In this document: positions 41,935-51,064 of the stretch, piece after piece | How positions within the stretch are numbered: position 1 is the first letter of the stretch | How the letters are laid out: every line of letters begins with the position of its first letter | Assembly: GCF_900142015.1 (NCBI RefSeq) | Contig: NZ_FQZN01000002.1 | Location: 186,001-250,000 of the forward strand | Direction of reading: 5' to 3' | Length of the DNA: 64,000 bases | Source of the DNA: Bacteroides stercorirosoris | Lineage (GTDB): Bacteria; Bacteroidota; Bacteroidia; Bacteroidales; Bacteroidaceae | Made by a program: the position numbers and the translations under genes | The notes under the pieces: model-generated | What the model was told of the DNA's origin: nothing | What the model saw: only the letters and a program-made list of their open reading frames with translations | Databases searched by the model: none

Positions 41935-43344
41935 ATGAAAAGAATACTATTCTACCTGTGTTTTACCTGTGTTTTTTATCAGGTGTTTTCACAATCGCAC
42001 AATCTCCCCTGGGATAATGGAGCCCTACAAGTATCCGCCAATTCCCGTTACCTACAACACACTAACGGCTCTCCTTTCTTTTGGCTCGGAGATACCGGCT
42101 GGTTACTCCCCGAAAGGCTGAACCGGGATGAAGCGGAATACTATCTTGAACAGTGTAAACAAGCCGGTTTTAATGTCGTACAAGTACAAACCATCAATGG
42201 TGTACCCGCCATGAACTTCTACGGTCAATCATCTATGCCGGATGGATTTGATTTTTCAAATATCAACCGACCGGGTATATACGGTTATTGGGACCACATG
42301 GATTTTATTATTGATGCCGCTGCACGTCGAGGCATATATATTGGTATGGTCTGCATTTGGGGAGGACTGGTGAAAGGTGGCAAAATGAATGTGGAAGAGG
42401 CACAAGCATACGGTACTTTTCTCGCTAACCGTTACAAAGATCGTCCCAACATCATCTGGATGATTGGCGGAGATATCTATGGAAACATCAAAACCGAAGT
42501 ATGGAATATGCTTGCCAAAACCATCAAATCCATTGACAAAAACCATCTCATGACTTTCCACCCCTTTGGAAGAACCCTTTCAACCGAATGGTTTAATGAT
42601 GCTCCCTGGCTGGATTTCAATATGTTTCAAAGTGGACATCGGCGTTATGGACAAAGCAAAGATGATAAAAACAGCCTGTTGCCACAAGGAACAGAAGAAG
42701 ATAACTGGCGATATGTAGAACGCAGTTTTGCCCAAAAGCCATTACGCCCCGTTATCGACGGTGAACCTTCCTATGAAGCCATTCCACAAGGACTTCACGA
42801 TCCCAAAGAAGGTTTCTGGAAAGACAACGATGTACGTAGATACGCTTACTGGTCGGTTTTTGCCGGTTCATTCGGCCACACATACGGTCATAGCTCCATC
42901 ATGCAATTCCTTAAACCGGGCGTAAATCCAGCCTATGGGGCTACTAAACTCTGGTATGAGGCCTTAAAAGATCCCGGCTTCAATCAGATGAAGTACTTAA
43001 AAAAACTGCTCCTTGCTTTTCCTTTCTTCGAAAGAGTCGCTGACCAAAGTTGCATTGCCGGTGATAACGGCGTGAAATATGAACGTCTCATTGCAACACG
43101 TGGCAGTGATTACATGTTAGTATACAACTATACCGGGCGTCCCATGCAAATCAACCTCAGCAAGATTAATGGAAAGAATAAAAAAGCCTGGTGGTACTCA
43201 CCGCGTAACGGAGAGTTATCTTATATCGGTGAGTTTAGTTCAGCAACAGCAACCTTCCAACCCGAAGGCGGTCATATAAATGGCAATGACTGGGTACTCA
43301 TCCTAACAGACGGAACCAAAGAATATACAAAATCATTTCAATAG
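41935..43344 (+). CDS. GH140 apiosidase-family enzyme
   Basis: The 469-residue exported protein (signal peptide about 1-19) has the DUF4038-type (beta/alpha)8 barrel of GH140: FFWLGDTGWLLPERL near the start, the probable acid/base Asp180 in IGGDIYG and the probable nucleophile Glu277 in IDGEPSYE. A C-terminal beta-sandwich (about 385-465) includes WWYSPRNGE. GH140 was established by a Bacteroides thetaiotaomicron enzyme that cleaves the apiose-galacturonic acid bond releasing rhamnogalacturonan-II side chains. The same or an apiogalacturonan activity is likely here. It is a single-gene transcript between the two SusC-SusD operons. Confidence 0.88.
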   Translation: MKRILFYLCFTCVFYQVFSQSHNLPWDNGALQVSANSRYLQHTNGSPFFWLGDTGWLLPERLNRDEAEYYLEQCKQAGFNVVQVQTINGVPAMNFYGQSSMPDGFDFSNINRPGIYGYWDHMDFIIDAAARRGIYIGMVCIWGGLVKGGKMNVEEAQAYGTFLANRYKDRPNIIWMIGGDIYGNIKTEVWNMLAKTIKSIDKNHLMTFHPFGRTLSTEWFNDAPWLDFNMFQSGHRRYGQSKDDKNSLLPQGTEEDNWRYVERSFAQKPLRPVIDGEPSYEAIPQGLHDPKEGFWKDNDVRRYAYWSVFAGSFGHTYGHSSIMQFLKPGVNPAYGATKLWYEALKDPGFNQMKYLKKLLLAFPFFERVADQSCIAGDNGVKYERLIATRGSDYMLVYNYTGRPMQINLSKINGKNKKAWWYSPRNGELSYIGEFSSATATFQPEGGHINGNDWVLILTDGTKEYTKSFQ

Positions 43345-43360
43345 GTAGTCTTTATGATAA

Positions 43361-43391
43361 TGAGAGGATGTCCGCAATGGACATTCTCTCA
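43361..43391 (+). terminator. Stem-loop after GH140
   Basis: TGAGAGGATGTCC and GGACATTCTCTCA pair over 13 bp with one G-T pair around a 5-nt loop, 17 bp after the stop. The T-run is weak, so it may terminate only partly. Confidence 0.6.
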
Positions 43392-43540
43392 TCTCCAACC
43401 ATATTTTGTTTATAAATTATTGAATAACAGCTACTATACTATCTTTTCGAAAGCACTTCCTACTCACTAATCATCAAATAATATCCCAATTTTTACCATA
43501 AAATAGAGAAAAATTACCCATTTTCACAATATTTATCTTA

Positions 43541-43548
43541 TAATTTTG
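43541..43548 (+). promoter_or_regulatory. -7 promoter element for the second SusC operon
   Basis: TAATTTTG matches TAnnTTTG within CTTATAATTTTGCC, about 70 bp before the SusC start. Confidence 0.6.
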
Positions 43549-43619
43549 CCAACAACAAACAAACCGAGAAACTCAAAATAATAATGTTGACCTCGATTTA
43601 TTTAATAACTATTAAAAAC

Positions 43620-46600
43620 ATGATTATGGATTTAAAAAGACTTGCCAGAAGGGCATTAGCTACTCTATTTTTGAGTATGTTGTGTTTAGTCGCTTTTGCA
43701 CAAGGACGCCAGATTACGGGTACGGTTGTCGACGGTACGGGCGAAACTGTGATAGGAGCAAATGTTTTAGTGGTAGGAACCACAAACGGTGTCATTACAG
43801 ATATGGATGGTAATTTCACTCTGCAGGATGTTCCTGCCAATGCCAAACTTCAAATTTCATTTATCGGTTATGTGCCACAGACCGTTGCGGTAGGTAGCCA
43901 AAACCACATCAAAGTTACATTGAAAGAGGACTCTCAAGCACTCGACGAAGTTATTGTTATCGGTTACGGCACAGTGAAAAAACGCGACCTGACAGGCTCC
44001 GTAGCGTCAGTTAATAATGAAGTCCTGACGGCTAACCCTGTTTCTAATGTATCACAAGCACTGCAAGGCAAACTGCCGGGCGTGACAGTAATCAGCCAAG
44101 ACGGTCGCCCAGGTGCTGATGTGTCTATCCGTGTGCGCGGTGGCGGCTCCATCACGCAGAGCAACGAACCGCTGTTCGTAGTAGACGGATTTCCTGTAAG
44201 CTCCATTTCGGACATTCCTGCCGACCAGATCGAATCTATCGACGTACTGAAAGATGCTTCTTCCACAGCCATCTATGGTGCGCGTGGTGCGAATGGCGTA
44301 ATCCTGGTTACCACCAAAGGAGCAAAGAGCGAAAAGGTAACCGTCACCTACAATGCTTATGTACAAACAAAGACTGCCGCCAAAACCCTGGATGCCCTCA
44401 ATGCGCAGGACTACGTGAAGTACACCTGGGGCTATGCATCCGCTTTGGGAGACTCTTATAAAGAAGCGGTTGAGAAGTACTTCGGCTTGGGTGCCAACTA
44501 TGGCAACAAATTCGCTGACTACGCCAATGTAAAGGCTCATGACTATACGGATGACTTGTTGCGTTCGGCCCTCTCGCACACCCACAACCTTTCTGTAATG
44601 GGTGGAGGCGAAAAGACCAAGATTGTCTTCAATGTCAACTACCTGAATGACGAAGGTATCAAAATCAACTCAGGTTATCATCGCTTCAACACCTCCCTAA
44701 AACTGAAACAGGAGTTGCAGAAGAACCTGAATCTGGACTTGGACCTGCGCTATATGGAAGATGAAACCACCGGTAAAGAATCTTCTACCAATGGCAAAGG
44801 TTCCCTTCTCTCCGGCGCTTATCGTTGGAGAGCGATTGATGAGCCGCTAGGTGACGCCTCCGACTTCTCCGGTTTCCTGCTGGGTGCAGACAATGTGGAC
44901 GCAGCTTACGGCAGCCCCGTAGAGTACACCAATGACATAAAGAACATCGCCAACCGACAGAGCCTCAGAGCATCTGCCGCCATCTCCTGGGACATAATCA
45001 AAGGATTGACAGCACGCAGTGAAATAGGCGCCGGTCGCAACTGGAGCGAAACAAAGTATTATGAAGACGGATTGACGCAGAAAAACAAGTATGCCAAACT
45101 GACTAAAGGCAACGGTTACAATATACGCAGCGTAACTACCCTAAACTATCAGGTTCAAGGACTGAGTGAGGACCACAGTCTCTCTTTCTTATTAGGTAAC
45201 GAGATACTGATCAGCAAATCCAACTCTTCTGAGATAATAGGTGCAGGTTATCCGGCGGGATTCGACTTCGACCAGACCTTCGGCATGATTGACCAGACAG
45301 ATAAATCACTGGCCAAAGATGCCTTCAAGAATACGATCGGCACTCCTAAGAAGACCGTATCATTCTTCGGGCGCGCCAACTACTCACTGCTGGGACGCTA
45401 CTTGCTGACCGCCACGTTCCGTGCTGACGGTTCTTCCAAGTTCTCTCCCAACCACCGCTGGGGTTACTTTCCCGCCGGCGCCTTCGCATGGCGTTTATCC
45501 GATGAACCATTCATGGAAAGTGCCAAGGACTGGCTGGACAACCTGAAGGTGCGCCTATCTTACGGTCTTTCGGGCGCCGACAACATCGACTCTAACTTAT
45601 GGAAGGAAACATGGACCTCTTCTACCGTAGCTTTCAATGGTATCACCTACTCCGGCTACAAGCCCAATGGTATGCTCTCTAACCCCGACCTGAAGTGGGA
45701 AACTACCACTTCACGAAATCTGGGTATTGACTTCGGCTTTATGGGCAACCGCCTGGCCGGTAGCATCGATGTATATTGGAACACCACCAAAGACCTGCTG
45801 ATGTGTGTCCCTATCGACGAAACCACCGGCTACTCTTACCAATACCAGAACATCGGACAAACCTCCAATAAAGGTATAGAACTCTCTCTGAACTACGACA
45901 TCGTACGCACGAAGAACTTCTCGTTCGGCGTCTCGGCCACTTACAACTACAATCATAACAACATTGACAAGTTGTCCGGCAATATCATCGCGCAGTATGG
46001 TTCGCAATGGGCTTCCACTTCTACCTCGCCCGCCTACGACTATCTGTTTAAGGAAGGCTCGCCGGTTGGCTTAATCCGCGGATTCATCAGCGATGGTTAC
46101 TATTCCACCAACGACTTCAACTACGACGCTTCTACCGGTGTTTATACACTGAAAGAAGGAGTGGCTGATATCGCTTCCAGCATCACGGGCAACTATCCCA
46201 GCCCATTCAAACTTGCCGACGGTCAGAATGCATTCCCCGGCGCATTGAAGCTGCGCAACCTGAATCCGGAAGAAGATAACCTCGTGGACTCTGACGACGT
46301 GACAGACTTGGGTGAAGTGATGCCAAAACATACCGGTGGCTTCAACCTGAACGCCACGTGGAAAGGCTTTGACGTCAGCGCCGGTTTTGCCTGGGCAGCA
46401 GGAGGACATGTTTACAATGTCAACTCTCTGATCAATATGTACGGAAACAAAGATACCGGTTTGGGAGCCAACAAACTCGCTTTCGTCAACAATTGCTACC
46501 AGTTGTACGAAGTGCAGAATGGCGAACTGATACCTGTAACGACTCCCGATGCACTGAATGCGCTGAACGCCAACGCCAAGTATTCAGTACCTTATATGGA

Positions 46601-46907
46601 GAACGGTGTGGCTTACTCTACCTTCGTTGAAGATGCTTCTTACCTGCGTCTCAACACGTTGACTATAGGATATACCCTCCCGAAAACATGGAGCAAGAAG
46701 GTCGGCATGCAAAAAGCGCGCCTCTATGCCACTGCCGGAAACCTGTTCACCATCACCGGATACTCCGGCGTTGACCCTGAAGTGAATGCAGACCCGAACA
46801 AGAGTACGACCTCCAACAACAAAGGCAAATATCCGATGTTGGGCATGGACTACGGAACGTATCCGCGTGCCCGTACCTTCACTTTCGGTGTAAACATAGA
46901 ATTCTAA
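43620..46907 (+). CDS. SusC-like TonB-dependent outer-membrane transporter 2
   Basis: The protein, 1095 residues from the chosen start, has a signal peptide ending LVAFAQG. A carboxypeptidase-regulatory-like domain (ITGTVVDGTGETVIGANV), the ALDEVIVIGYGTVKKRDLTG signature, the plug region DVLKDASSTAIYGARGANG and a large barrel with terminal Phe follow. An ATG at 43584 adds twelve residues before the basic start of the signal peptide; ATG at 43620 or 43626 fits better. It is closely related in its first 230 residues to SusC 1 but diverges in the barrel, as expected for a different ligand. SusD 2 follows after 31 bp. Confidence 0.95.
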   Translation: MIMDLKRLARRALATLFLSMLCLVAFAQGRQITGTVVDGTGETVIGANVLVVGTTNGVITDMDGNFTLQDVPANAKLQISFIGYVPQTVAVGSQNHIKVTLKEDSQALDEVIVIGYGTVKKRDLTGSVASVNNEVLTANPVSNVSQALQGKLPGVTVISQDGRPGADVSIRVRGGGSITQSNEPLFVVDGFPVSSISDIPADQIESIDVLKDASSTAIYGARGANGVILVTTKGAKSEKVTVTYNAYVQTKTAAKTLDALNAQDYVKYTWGYASALGDSYKEAVEKYFGLGANYGNKFADYANVKAHDYTDDLLRSALSHTHNLSVMGGGEKTKIVFNVNYLNDEGIKINSGYHRFNTSLKLKQELQKNLNLDLDLRYMEDETTGKESSTNGKGSLLSGAYRWRAIDEPLGDASDFSGFLLGADNVDAAYGSPVEYTNDIKNIANRQSLRASAAISWDIIKGLTARSEIGAGRNWSETKYYEDGLTQKNKYAKLTKGNGYNIRSVTTLNYQVQGLSEDHSLSFLLGNEILISKSNSSEIIGAGYPAGFDFDQTFGMIDQTDKSLAKDAFKNTIGTPKKTVSFFGRANYSLLGRYLLTATFRADGSSKFSPNHRWGYFPAGAFAWRLSDEPFMESAKDWLDNLKVRLSYGLSGADNIDSNLWKETWTSSTVAFNGITYSGYKPNGMLSNPDLKWETTTSRNLGIDFGFMGNRLAGSIDVYWNTTKDLLMCVPIDETTGYSYQYQNIGQTSNKGIELSLNYDIVRTKNFSFGVSATYNYNHNNIDKLSGNIIAQYGSQWASTSTSPAYDYLFKEGSPVGLIRGFISDGYYSTNDFNYDASTGVYTLKEGVADIASSITGNYPSPFKLADGQNAFPGALKLRNLNPEEDNLVDSDDVTDLGEVMPKHTGGFNLNATWKGFDVSAGFAWAAGGHVYNVNSLINMYGNKDTGLGANKLAFVNNCYQLYEVQNGELIPVTTPDALNALNANAKYSVPYMENGVAYSTFVEDASYLRLNTLTIGYTLPKTWSKKVGMQKARLYATAGNLFTITGYSGVDPEVNADPNKSTTSNNKGKYPMLGMDYGTYPRARTFTFGVNIEF

Positions 46908-46938
46908 TCAGCCCATTAACCGTAAAAACGAAAAGATA

Positions 46939-49080
46939 ATGAAAAAGTTATTATATACCTTTATAGGTGCAGGCCTTATGCTGCTCGGCACCACTTCATG
47001 CGAGGATTTCCTGGAAACCTCATCCCCCTCGGACGCTACTCCGGAGTTCGTATTCTCTGATGCAACAACCGCTCGCGCCGCCTTGATGGAAGCCTACGAA
47101 AAATGGCGCGGCAAAGCCTATGTACATGCCAACGGATTATTCTACGACCTGGTTGTCAGCGGTTCCGACTCCGAACGCCATCCCGAAACATACTCCGCCC
47201 AGTCACGCCACATCCCCGAAAACCTATATCTGGGCGGAACCGCCTCGTTCAATATTGACGACAGTAAGGCCAACAATGGTGTCAATGCATGGCCTGCGCT
47301 GTACAGCATTATTGCTACCTGCAACACTTTGTGCAATGCAGTAGAAGGTACCGATACCTATACAGGCATCAAAAACGGCACTGCCACCACAAATGAGCTG
47401 ACCGACCTGTACGGACAAGCCGTTACATTGCGCGCCACCGCCTATTTTGAACTGTTGCGCTTCTGGGGAGACGTGCCCCACAACCTGATGCCGGGTAAAG
47501 AGGCCGAAGGCTTGACTCCGCGCGACCAGATTTACGAGTATCACATCAACAAGTTGAGGGAAGTGGAGCCTTACATGTTCCGCCTAGGCGAAAGCGCTAC
47601 GGCTGACGCAACTGTGATGACGCGTACCTATACTCAAGGCCTGATAGGCCGTATGTGCCTCTATGCCGGAGGTTACTCTACCCGCCGTACGGATTTGGGT
47701 GCCGATTTCTACAAAGACTTGGAAGGCAACGTGCTATCTATGGAAAAGAAGGTGCAGGGAACAGCCAACAATGCTATCTATGCGCGCCGCTCAGACTATC
47801 TGAAGTTCTATGAAATAGCCAAGACTTACCTGTCGGCTTGCGCAGGCAATTCCGGAACAGCCGCACTCTGCCTGAATGATCCCCGTGCCGAGAGCGGTAG
47901 CGGACAGAAATTCAACAACCCTTTCCAGTACGTCTTCCAGCAGAATATGAATCTGACGCTTTCTACTGAAAGTGTGTATGAAATAGCCGAAACCCGGGGT
48001 GCATCATCCGAACGGCCTTATGCTTTCGGTCGTCCTGCCAGCGGTTCCGGCTCGAAAAACTATCCATGTAAGAACTACGGGCAGAGCCGTTTCCATCCTA
48101 CTTATTATTATGGTGATTTTGATCCCAACGATATGCGTAGAGACGTGACTTGTACAGTGACCGGCACCGTTGGCGCTTCGGGCATAGAGAAACTGCTGCC
48201 TTTCACTCCCGGTTCGCAGGCCAATGGCGGCGGTATAGCCAACAATAAGTGGGATGAAAACCGCCAACCGAATCCTTACTGGGAAGGTCAGCGCAAGTCG
48301 GGCATCAACAATCCGTATATGCGTATGTCGGACGTCATTTTAATGCTGGCAGAGGTATATGCGGAACTGGGCGACGAGATGACTGCAAAACTGGAATTGG
48401 CTAAAGTACACAACCGCGCATTCGCTACTACCGAACTGGCCGATCTTGACGGTTTCATCAATAAACACGGTGGCATAAAGGGCGCCATTGCCCAAGAACG
48501 CAAACTTGAGTTCGGCGGTGAAGGCTTACGCCGCTATGACTTAATCCGTACCGGTGAGTTCCCGGCAGCCATCAAGGCTATCAGAACCGAACTGGCGGCA
48601 ATGGTCAATGGGTTGCAATCTCAGGGTTACTATACATTCGAAAACGGCAACACCATCTCCAACTATGTGTGGGTGAAGAGTGTAGACGCAAAAGCCAGCA
48701 AAGGATATCGCTTGACGACTCAATGTACAGACGTAAACGACCCGGTACTGTATCCGGGATGGAGAGGTGTGTATGATGATTGGGAAGCATTGTCCGGCAA
48801 CAGTATTTACGGTGCCAATCCGGGTACAAACCTTGCCATCAAGGGATTGTTCAATCATATAGAGCCGGGCAGCGCTGAGGCTCAGGTGCTGGAGGCTGAC
48901 GGATATACAAAGACGGAGTGGGGTAAGACGATAGTTGACTTTAAAGAGGATTACTCTTCTTCTGTATTCTGTGGTTACGTAGAGGGTGAGGCTCCTATCT
49001 ACTTTGTCCCTTTCACCTCGGTAGCGGTAAAGGCATCAAATGGTAAGATTGCGAATGGATATGGATTCAGAAACGAATAG
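46939..49080 (+). CDS. SusD-like surface glycan-binding lipoprotein 2
   Basis: The 713-residue lipoprotein has lipobox TTSC (Cys21) and the SusD start CEDFLETSSPSD. Helical repeats and the C-terminal GEGLRRYDLIRTGEFP motif follow. It is longer than average for SusD (usually about 500-650), with extra sequence at 240-330 and near the C-terminus. It partners the upstream SusC in oligosaccharide capture. Unlike operon 1 it has no third lipoprotein, and a strong terminator follows. Confidence 0.93.
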   Translation: MKKLLYTFIGAGLMLLGTTSCEDFLETSSPSDATPEFVFSDATTARAALMEAYEKWRGKAYVHANGLFYDLVVSGSDSERHPETYSAQSRHIPENLYLGGTASFNIDDSKANNGVNAWPALYSIIATCNTLCNAVEGTDTYTGIKNGTATTNELTDLYGQAVTLRATAYFELLRFWGDVPHNLMPGKEAEGLTPRDQIYEYHINKLREVEPYMFRLGESATADATVMTRTYTQGLIGRMCLYAGGYSTRRTDLGADFYKDLEGNVLSMEKKVQGTANNAIYARRSDYLKFYEIAKTYLSACAGNSGTAALCLNDPRAESGSGQKFNNPFQYVFQQNMNLTLSTESVYEIAETRGASSERPYAFGRPASGSGSKNYPCKNYGQSRFHPTYYYGDFDPNDMRRDVTCTVTGTVGASGIEKLLPFTPGSQANGGGIANNKWDENRQPNPYWEGQRKSGINNPYMRMSDVILMLAEVYAELGDEMTAKLELAKVHNRAFATTELADLDGFINKHGGIKGAIAQERKLEFGGEGLRRYDLIRTGEFPAAIKAIRTELAAMVNGLQSQGYYTFENGNTISNYVWVKSVDAKASKGYRLTTQCTDVNDPVLYPGWRGVYDDWEALSGNSIYGANPGTNLAIKGLFNHIEPGSAEAQVLEADGYTKTEWGKTIVDFKEDYSSSVFCGYVEGEAPIYFVPFTSVAVKASNGKIANGYGFRNE

Positions 49081-49142
49081 GCATTCAAGGAATAGGTCTA
49101 TGATTGAGGTCGCGAGATTTTAGGATAGACATTCTTTGCGAA

Positions 49143-49180
49143 AGAGGGTACGACGTTCGATGTTGTACCCTCTTTTTTTT
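49143..49180 (+). terminator. Intrinsic terminator of the second SusC-SusD operon
   Basis: AGAGGGTACGAC and its near-complement GTTGTACCCTCT form a stem around a short loop, ending in eight T, 62 bp after the SusD stop. Confidence 0.9.
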
Positions 49181-49191
49181 GCCTACATATA

Positions 49192-49258
49192 ACATTACAA
49201 AACATGCTAACTTACGATGTTCAATAATTCAGTATACGAGTGAATGACATTCAGTATC
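49192..49258. repeat. 22-bp phased array 3 (about 3 units)
   Basis: ATTCAGTAT recurs exactly 22 bp apart (49227 and 49249), with ACG at the same phase (49214 and 49236). A weaker unit precedes at 49192. The dyad TGAATG-A-CATTCA (49241-49253) lies inside. It fills the gap between a terminator and the convergent epimerase gene, and shares period and dyad layout with arrays 1 and 2. Only two units are clear, so it is the weakest of the three. Confidence 0.55.
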
Positions 49259-49273
49259 CCCTCTTAGAAATAC

Positions 49274-50407
49274 TTATTCCGCCACTCCGAACTTAAAAAC
49301 AGTTTCTGAGCGAAACTTCACGCCGGGCCTTAACAGCGTAGTAGGGAATTGCGGTTTATTGGGGCTGTCGGCAAAGTGCATCGTCTCAAAGCAGATGGCG
49401 TTGCGGTGCGGATAAGCTATCCCCTGCTTCCCCTTTAGCTTGCCGTTGTGTCCGTTGGCGGTGTAAAGATGGATGCCGGGCTCGGTGGTATGCACTTCCA
49501 TGGTGCGCCCGCTTTCCTTATCCGTAATCAGGGCTGCCCTATGCAGTTTGTCATTCAGGCGATTGATTTTCCAGGTGTGGTCGTAGCCTTTGGTCACTGC
49601 CAGTTGGCGGTCAGTTTCGTCTATCCGGTCGCCAATCCGCCGGGTAGAGGTAAAATCGAAAGGCGTGCCCTTCACAGAAAGCAAACGCCCAGTCACGCAT
49701 TTGTCCGCATCATACTCGGCAATGCTGTCGGCATCCACCCACAGCGCCTCGTCAAGAACGTCGCGGGAGAGCTTGCCGCTAAGGTTGAAAAACGAATGAT
49801 TGGAGGGATTCAACACGGTAGGCTTGTCGGTTTCAGCTTCATAAAGGATGGACAGCTCGTTGTCATCCGTCAGCCGGTAAGTGACGGAGAGCGTAAGGTT
49901 GCCCGGGAAGCCGTTTTCACCGTCGGGAGATGCATATAGCAATTGCAGACAACGGCGGTTACTTTTCTTCACCGTCCACACCCGGTCGGCAAAGCCAGGG
50001 TAGCCACCGTGCGAACAATGTCCGCCGCCACTGGCCTGGAGATTATAAACGGTTCCGTCTATTGCAAACTTGGCACCCAATATCCGCCCGATATATCGGC
50101 CAACGACCGAACCGAAATTCTGGCGATACCGACGGTAGTCACTAATATTGTCGAAGCCGCAGACGATATCCTGCTGCTGCCCGTCTCTGTCGGGAGTCAT
50201 GACGGACACCACGCGGGCACCGTAGTTGGTGATACAGACTTCAATGCCTGCGGCATTCTGCAATCTATACAGACGGGTCTTCTTTTGATCCACCATCGTC
50301 CGGAAGTTATCCGAGGATAGCCCGGACAAAGAGACAAAATCTCCAGAGACACAAGAACTCAAAAGAAGACCCGCAGTTGTAAGTACAATGTAGAATGTAC
50401 GTTTCAC
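49274..50407 (-). CDS. Aldose 1-epimerase lipoprotein (GalM family)
   Basis: This 377-residue mutarotase carries the GalM motifs. HCSHGGYPGFADRVW holds one catalytic His, NPSNHSFFNLSG the second, and GYDHTW and C-terminal FETMHFADSPN the catalytic Glu region. Unlike cytosolic GalM it has a lipoprotein signal (LLLSSC, Cys19), so it acts in the cell envelope. It would interconvert anomers of sugars released by glycanases. It is the second gene of a minus-strand pair, 10 bp behind the cupin gene. Confidence 0.9.
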   Translation of the reverse strand: MKRTFYIVLTTAGLLLSSCVSGDFVSLSGLSSDNFRTMVDQKKTRLYRLQNAAGIEVCITNYGARVVSVMTPDRDGQQQDIVCGFDNISDYRRYRQNFGSVVGRYIGRILGAKFAIDGTVYNLQASGGGHCSHGGYPGFADRVWTVKKSNRRCLQLLYASPDGENGFPGNLTLSVTYRLTDDNELSILYEAETDKPTVLNPSNHSFFNLSGKLSRDVLDEALWVDADSIAEYDADKCVTGRLLSVKGTPFDFTSTRRIGDRIDETDRQLAVTKGYDHTWKINRLNDKLHRAALITDKESGRTMEVHTTEPGIHLYTANGHNGKLKGKQGIAYPHRNAICFETMHFADSPNKPQFPTTLLRPGVKFRSETVFKFGVAE

Positions 50408-50417
50408 GATTCAGCCC

Positions 50418-50873
50418 TTATTTCTTCAGGAAGTCAGGGCGCATGGGACTGAAAGTATCAATCAGAGTACCCGCTTCCAGGCAGACACATCCGTGCGGCT
50501 TGTCGGGAGTCTTGAAAAGGCAGTCGCCTTCAGACACCACTTTCGTTACTCCATCAATGGTAAACTCAAACTTACCTTTGGCCACATACGTGCATTGGCT
50601 CTGATAATGATGATGGGGAGCTCCCACTGCACCTTTCTCAAATGCCACTTTTACCATCATTAATTGGCCGTCATAACCCAAAATCTGGCGTTTTACACCT
50701 CCACCAAGGTCTTCCCAAGGTGCATCTTTACCGAACACAAACGGTTCACTTCCTGTTCTTTCCATGTTTTGTTTACATTTAGAGTTGTTTTCACTTTTGT
50801 TCTGTGCCTGCACACCCGTAAAGGTCATTAAGCAGAAGCAACATGCAACACTAATCAACTTACAATAGTTCAT
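50418..50873 (-). CDS. Exported KdgF-like cupin
   Basis: This 151-residue single-domain cupin has a signal peptide (about 1-23). The metal ligands match KdgF: His87, His89 and Gln93 (HHHYQSQ) with His127 (DKPHGCV). The downstream Asp139, Phe141 and Arg145 (DTFSPMRPDFL) keep the spacing of the KdgF catalytic residues. KdgF opens 4,5-unsaturated uronates, the products of pectate lyases, to the linear keto form. This fits the PL10 lyase encoded next door. The known enzymes are mainly cytosolic, so export is notable. It is the first gene of a minus-strand pair with the epimerase. Confidence 0.85.
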   Translation of the reverse strand: MNYCKLISVACCFCLMTFTGVQAQNKSENNSKCKQNMERTGSEPFVFGKDAPWEDLGGGVKRQILGYDGQLMMVKVAFEKGAVGAPHHHYQSQCTYVAKGKFEFTIDGVTKVVSEGDCLFKTPDKPHGCVCLEAGTLIDTFSPMRPDFLKK

Positions 50874-50907
50874 TGCATCAAAAAGATTAATCTGTTAATA
50901 ATTGAGC

Positions 50908-50915
50908 CAAAGATA
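50908..50915 (-). promoter_or_regulatory. -7 promoter element for the cupin-epimerase pair
   Basis: CAAAGATA (minus strand TATCTTTG) matches TAnnTTTG and lies 35 bp before the cupin ATG. The divergent GH43 gene has only a near match (TTATTTTG at 51035-51042). Confidence 0.65.
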
Positions 50916-51064
50916 ACGATTAAAAACAGGAACAGAAACACTATCTGCCGGCGAATAACAATATTTCCACTATTTAAAACAATTAATCCTCTAAAATGAG
51001 AGGTTCCCAGTCTGCTTAAATGAAAGAAAAGCACTTATTTTGCAGCATACCAAATTGATATATC

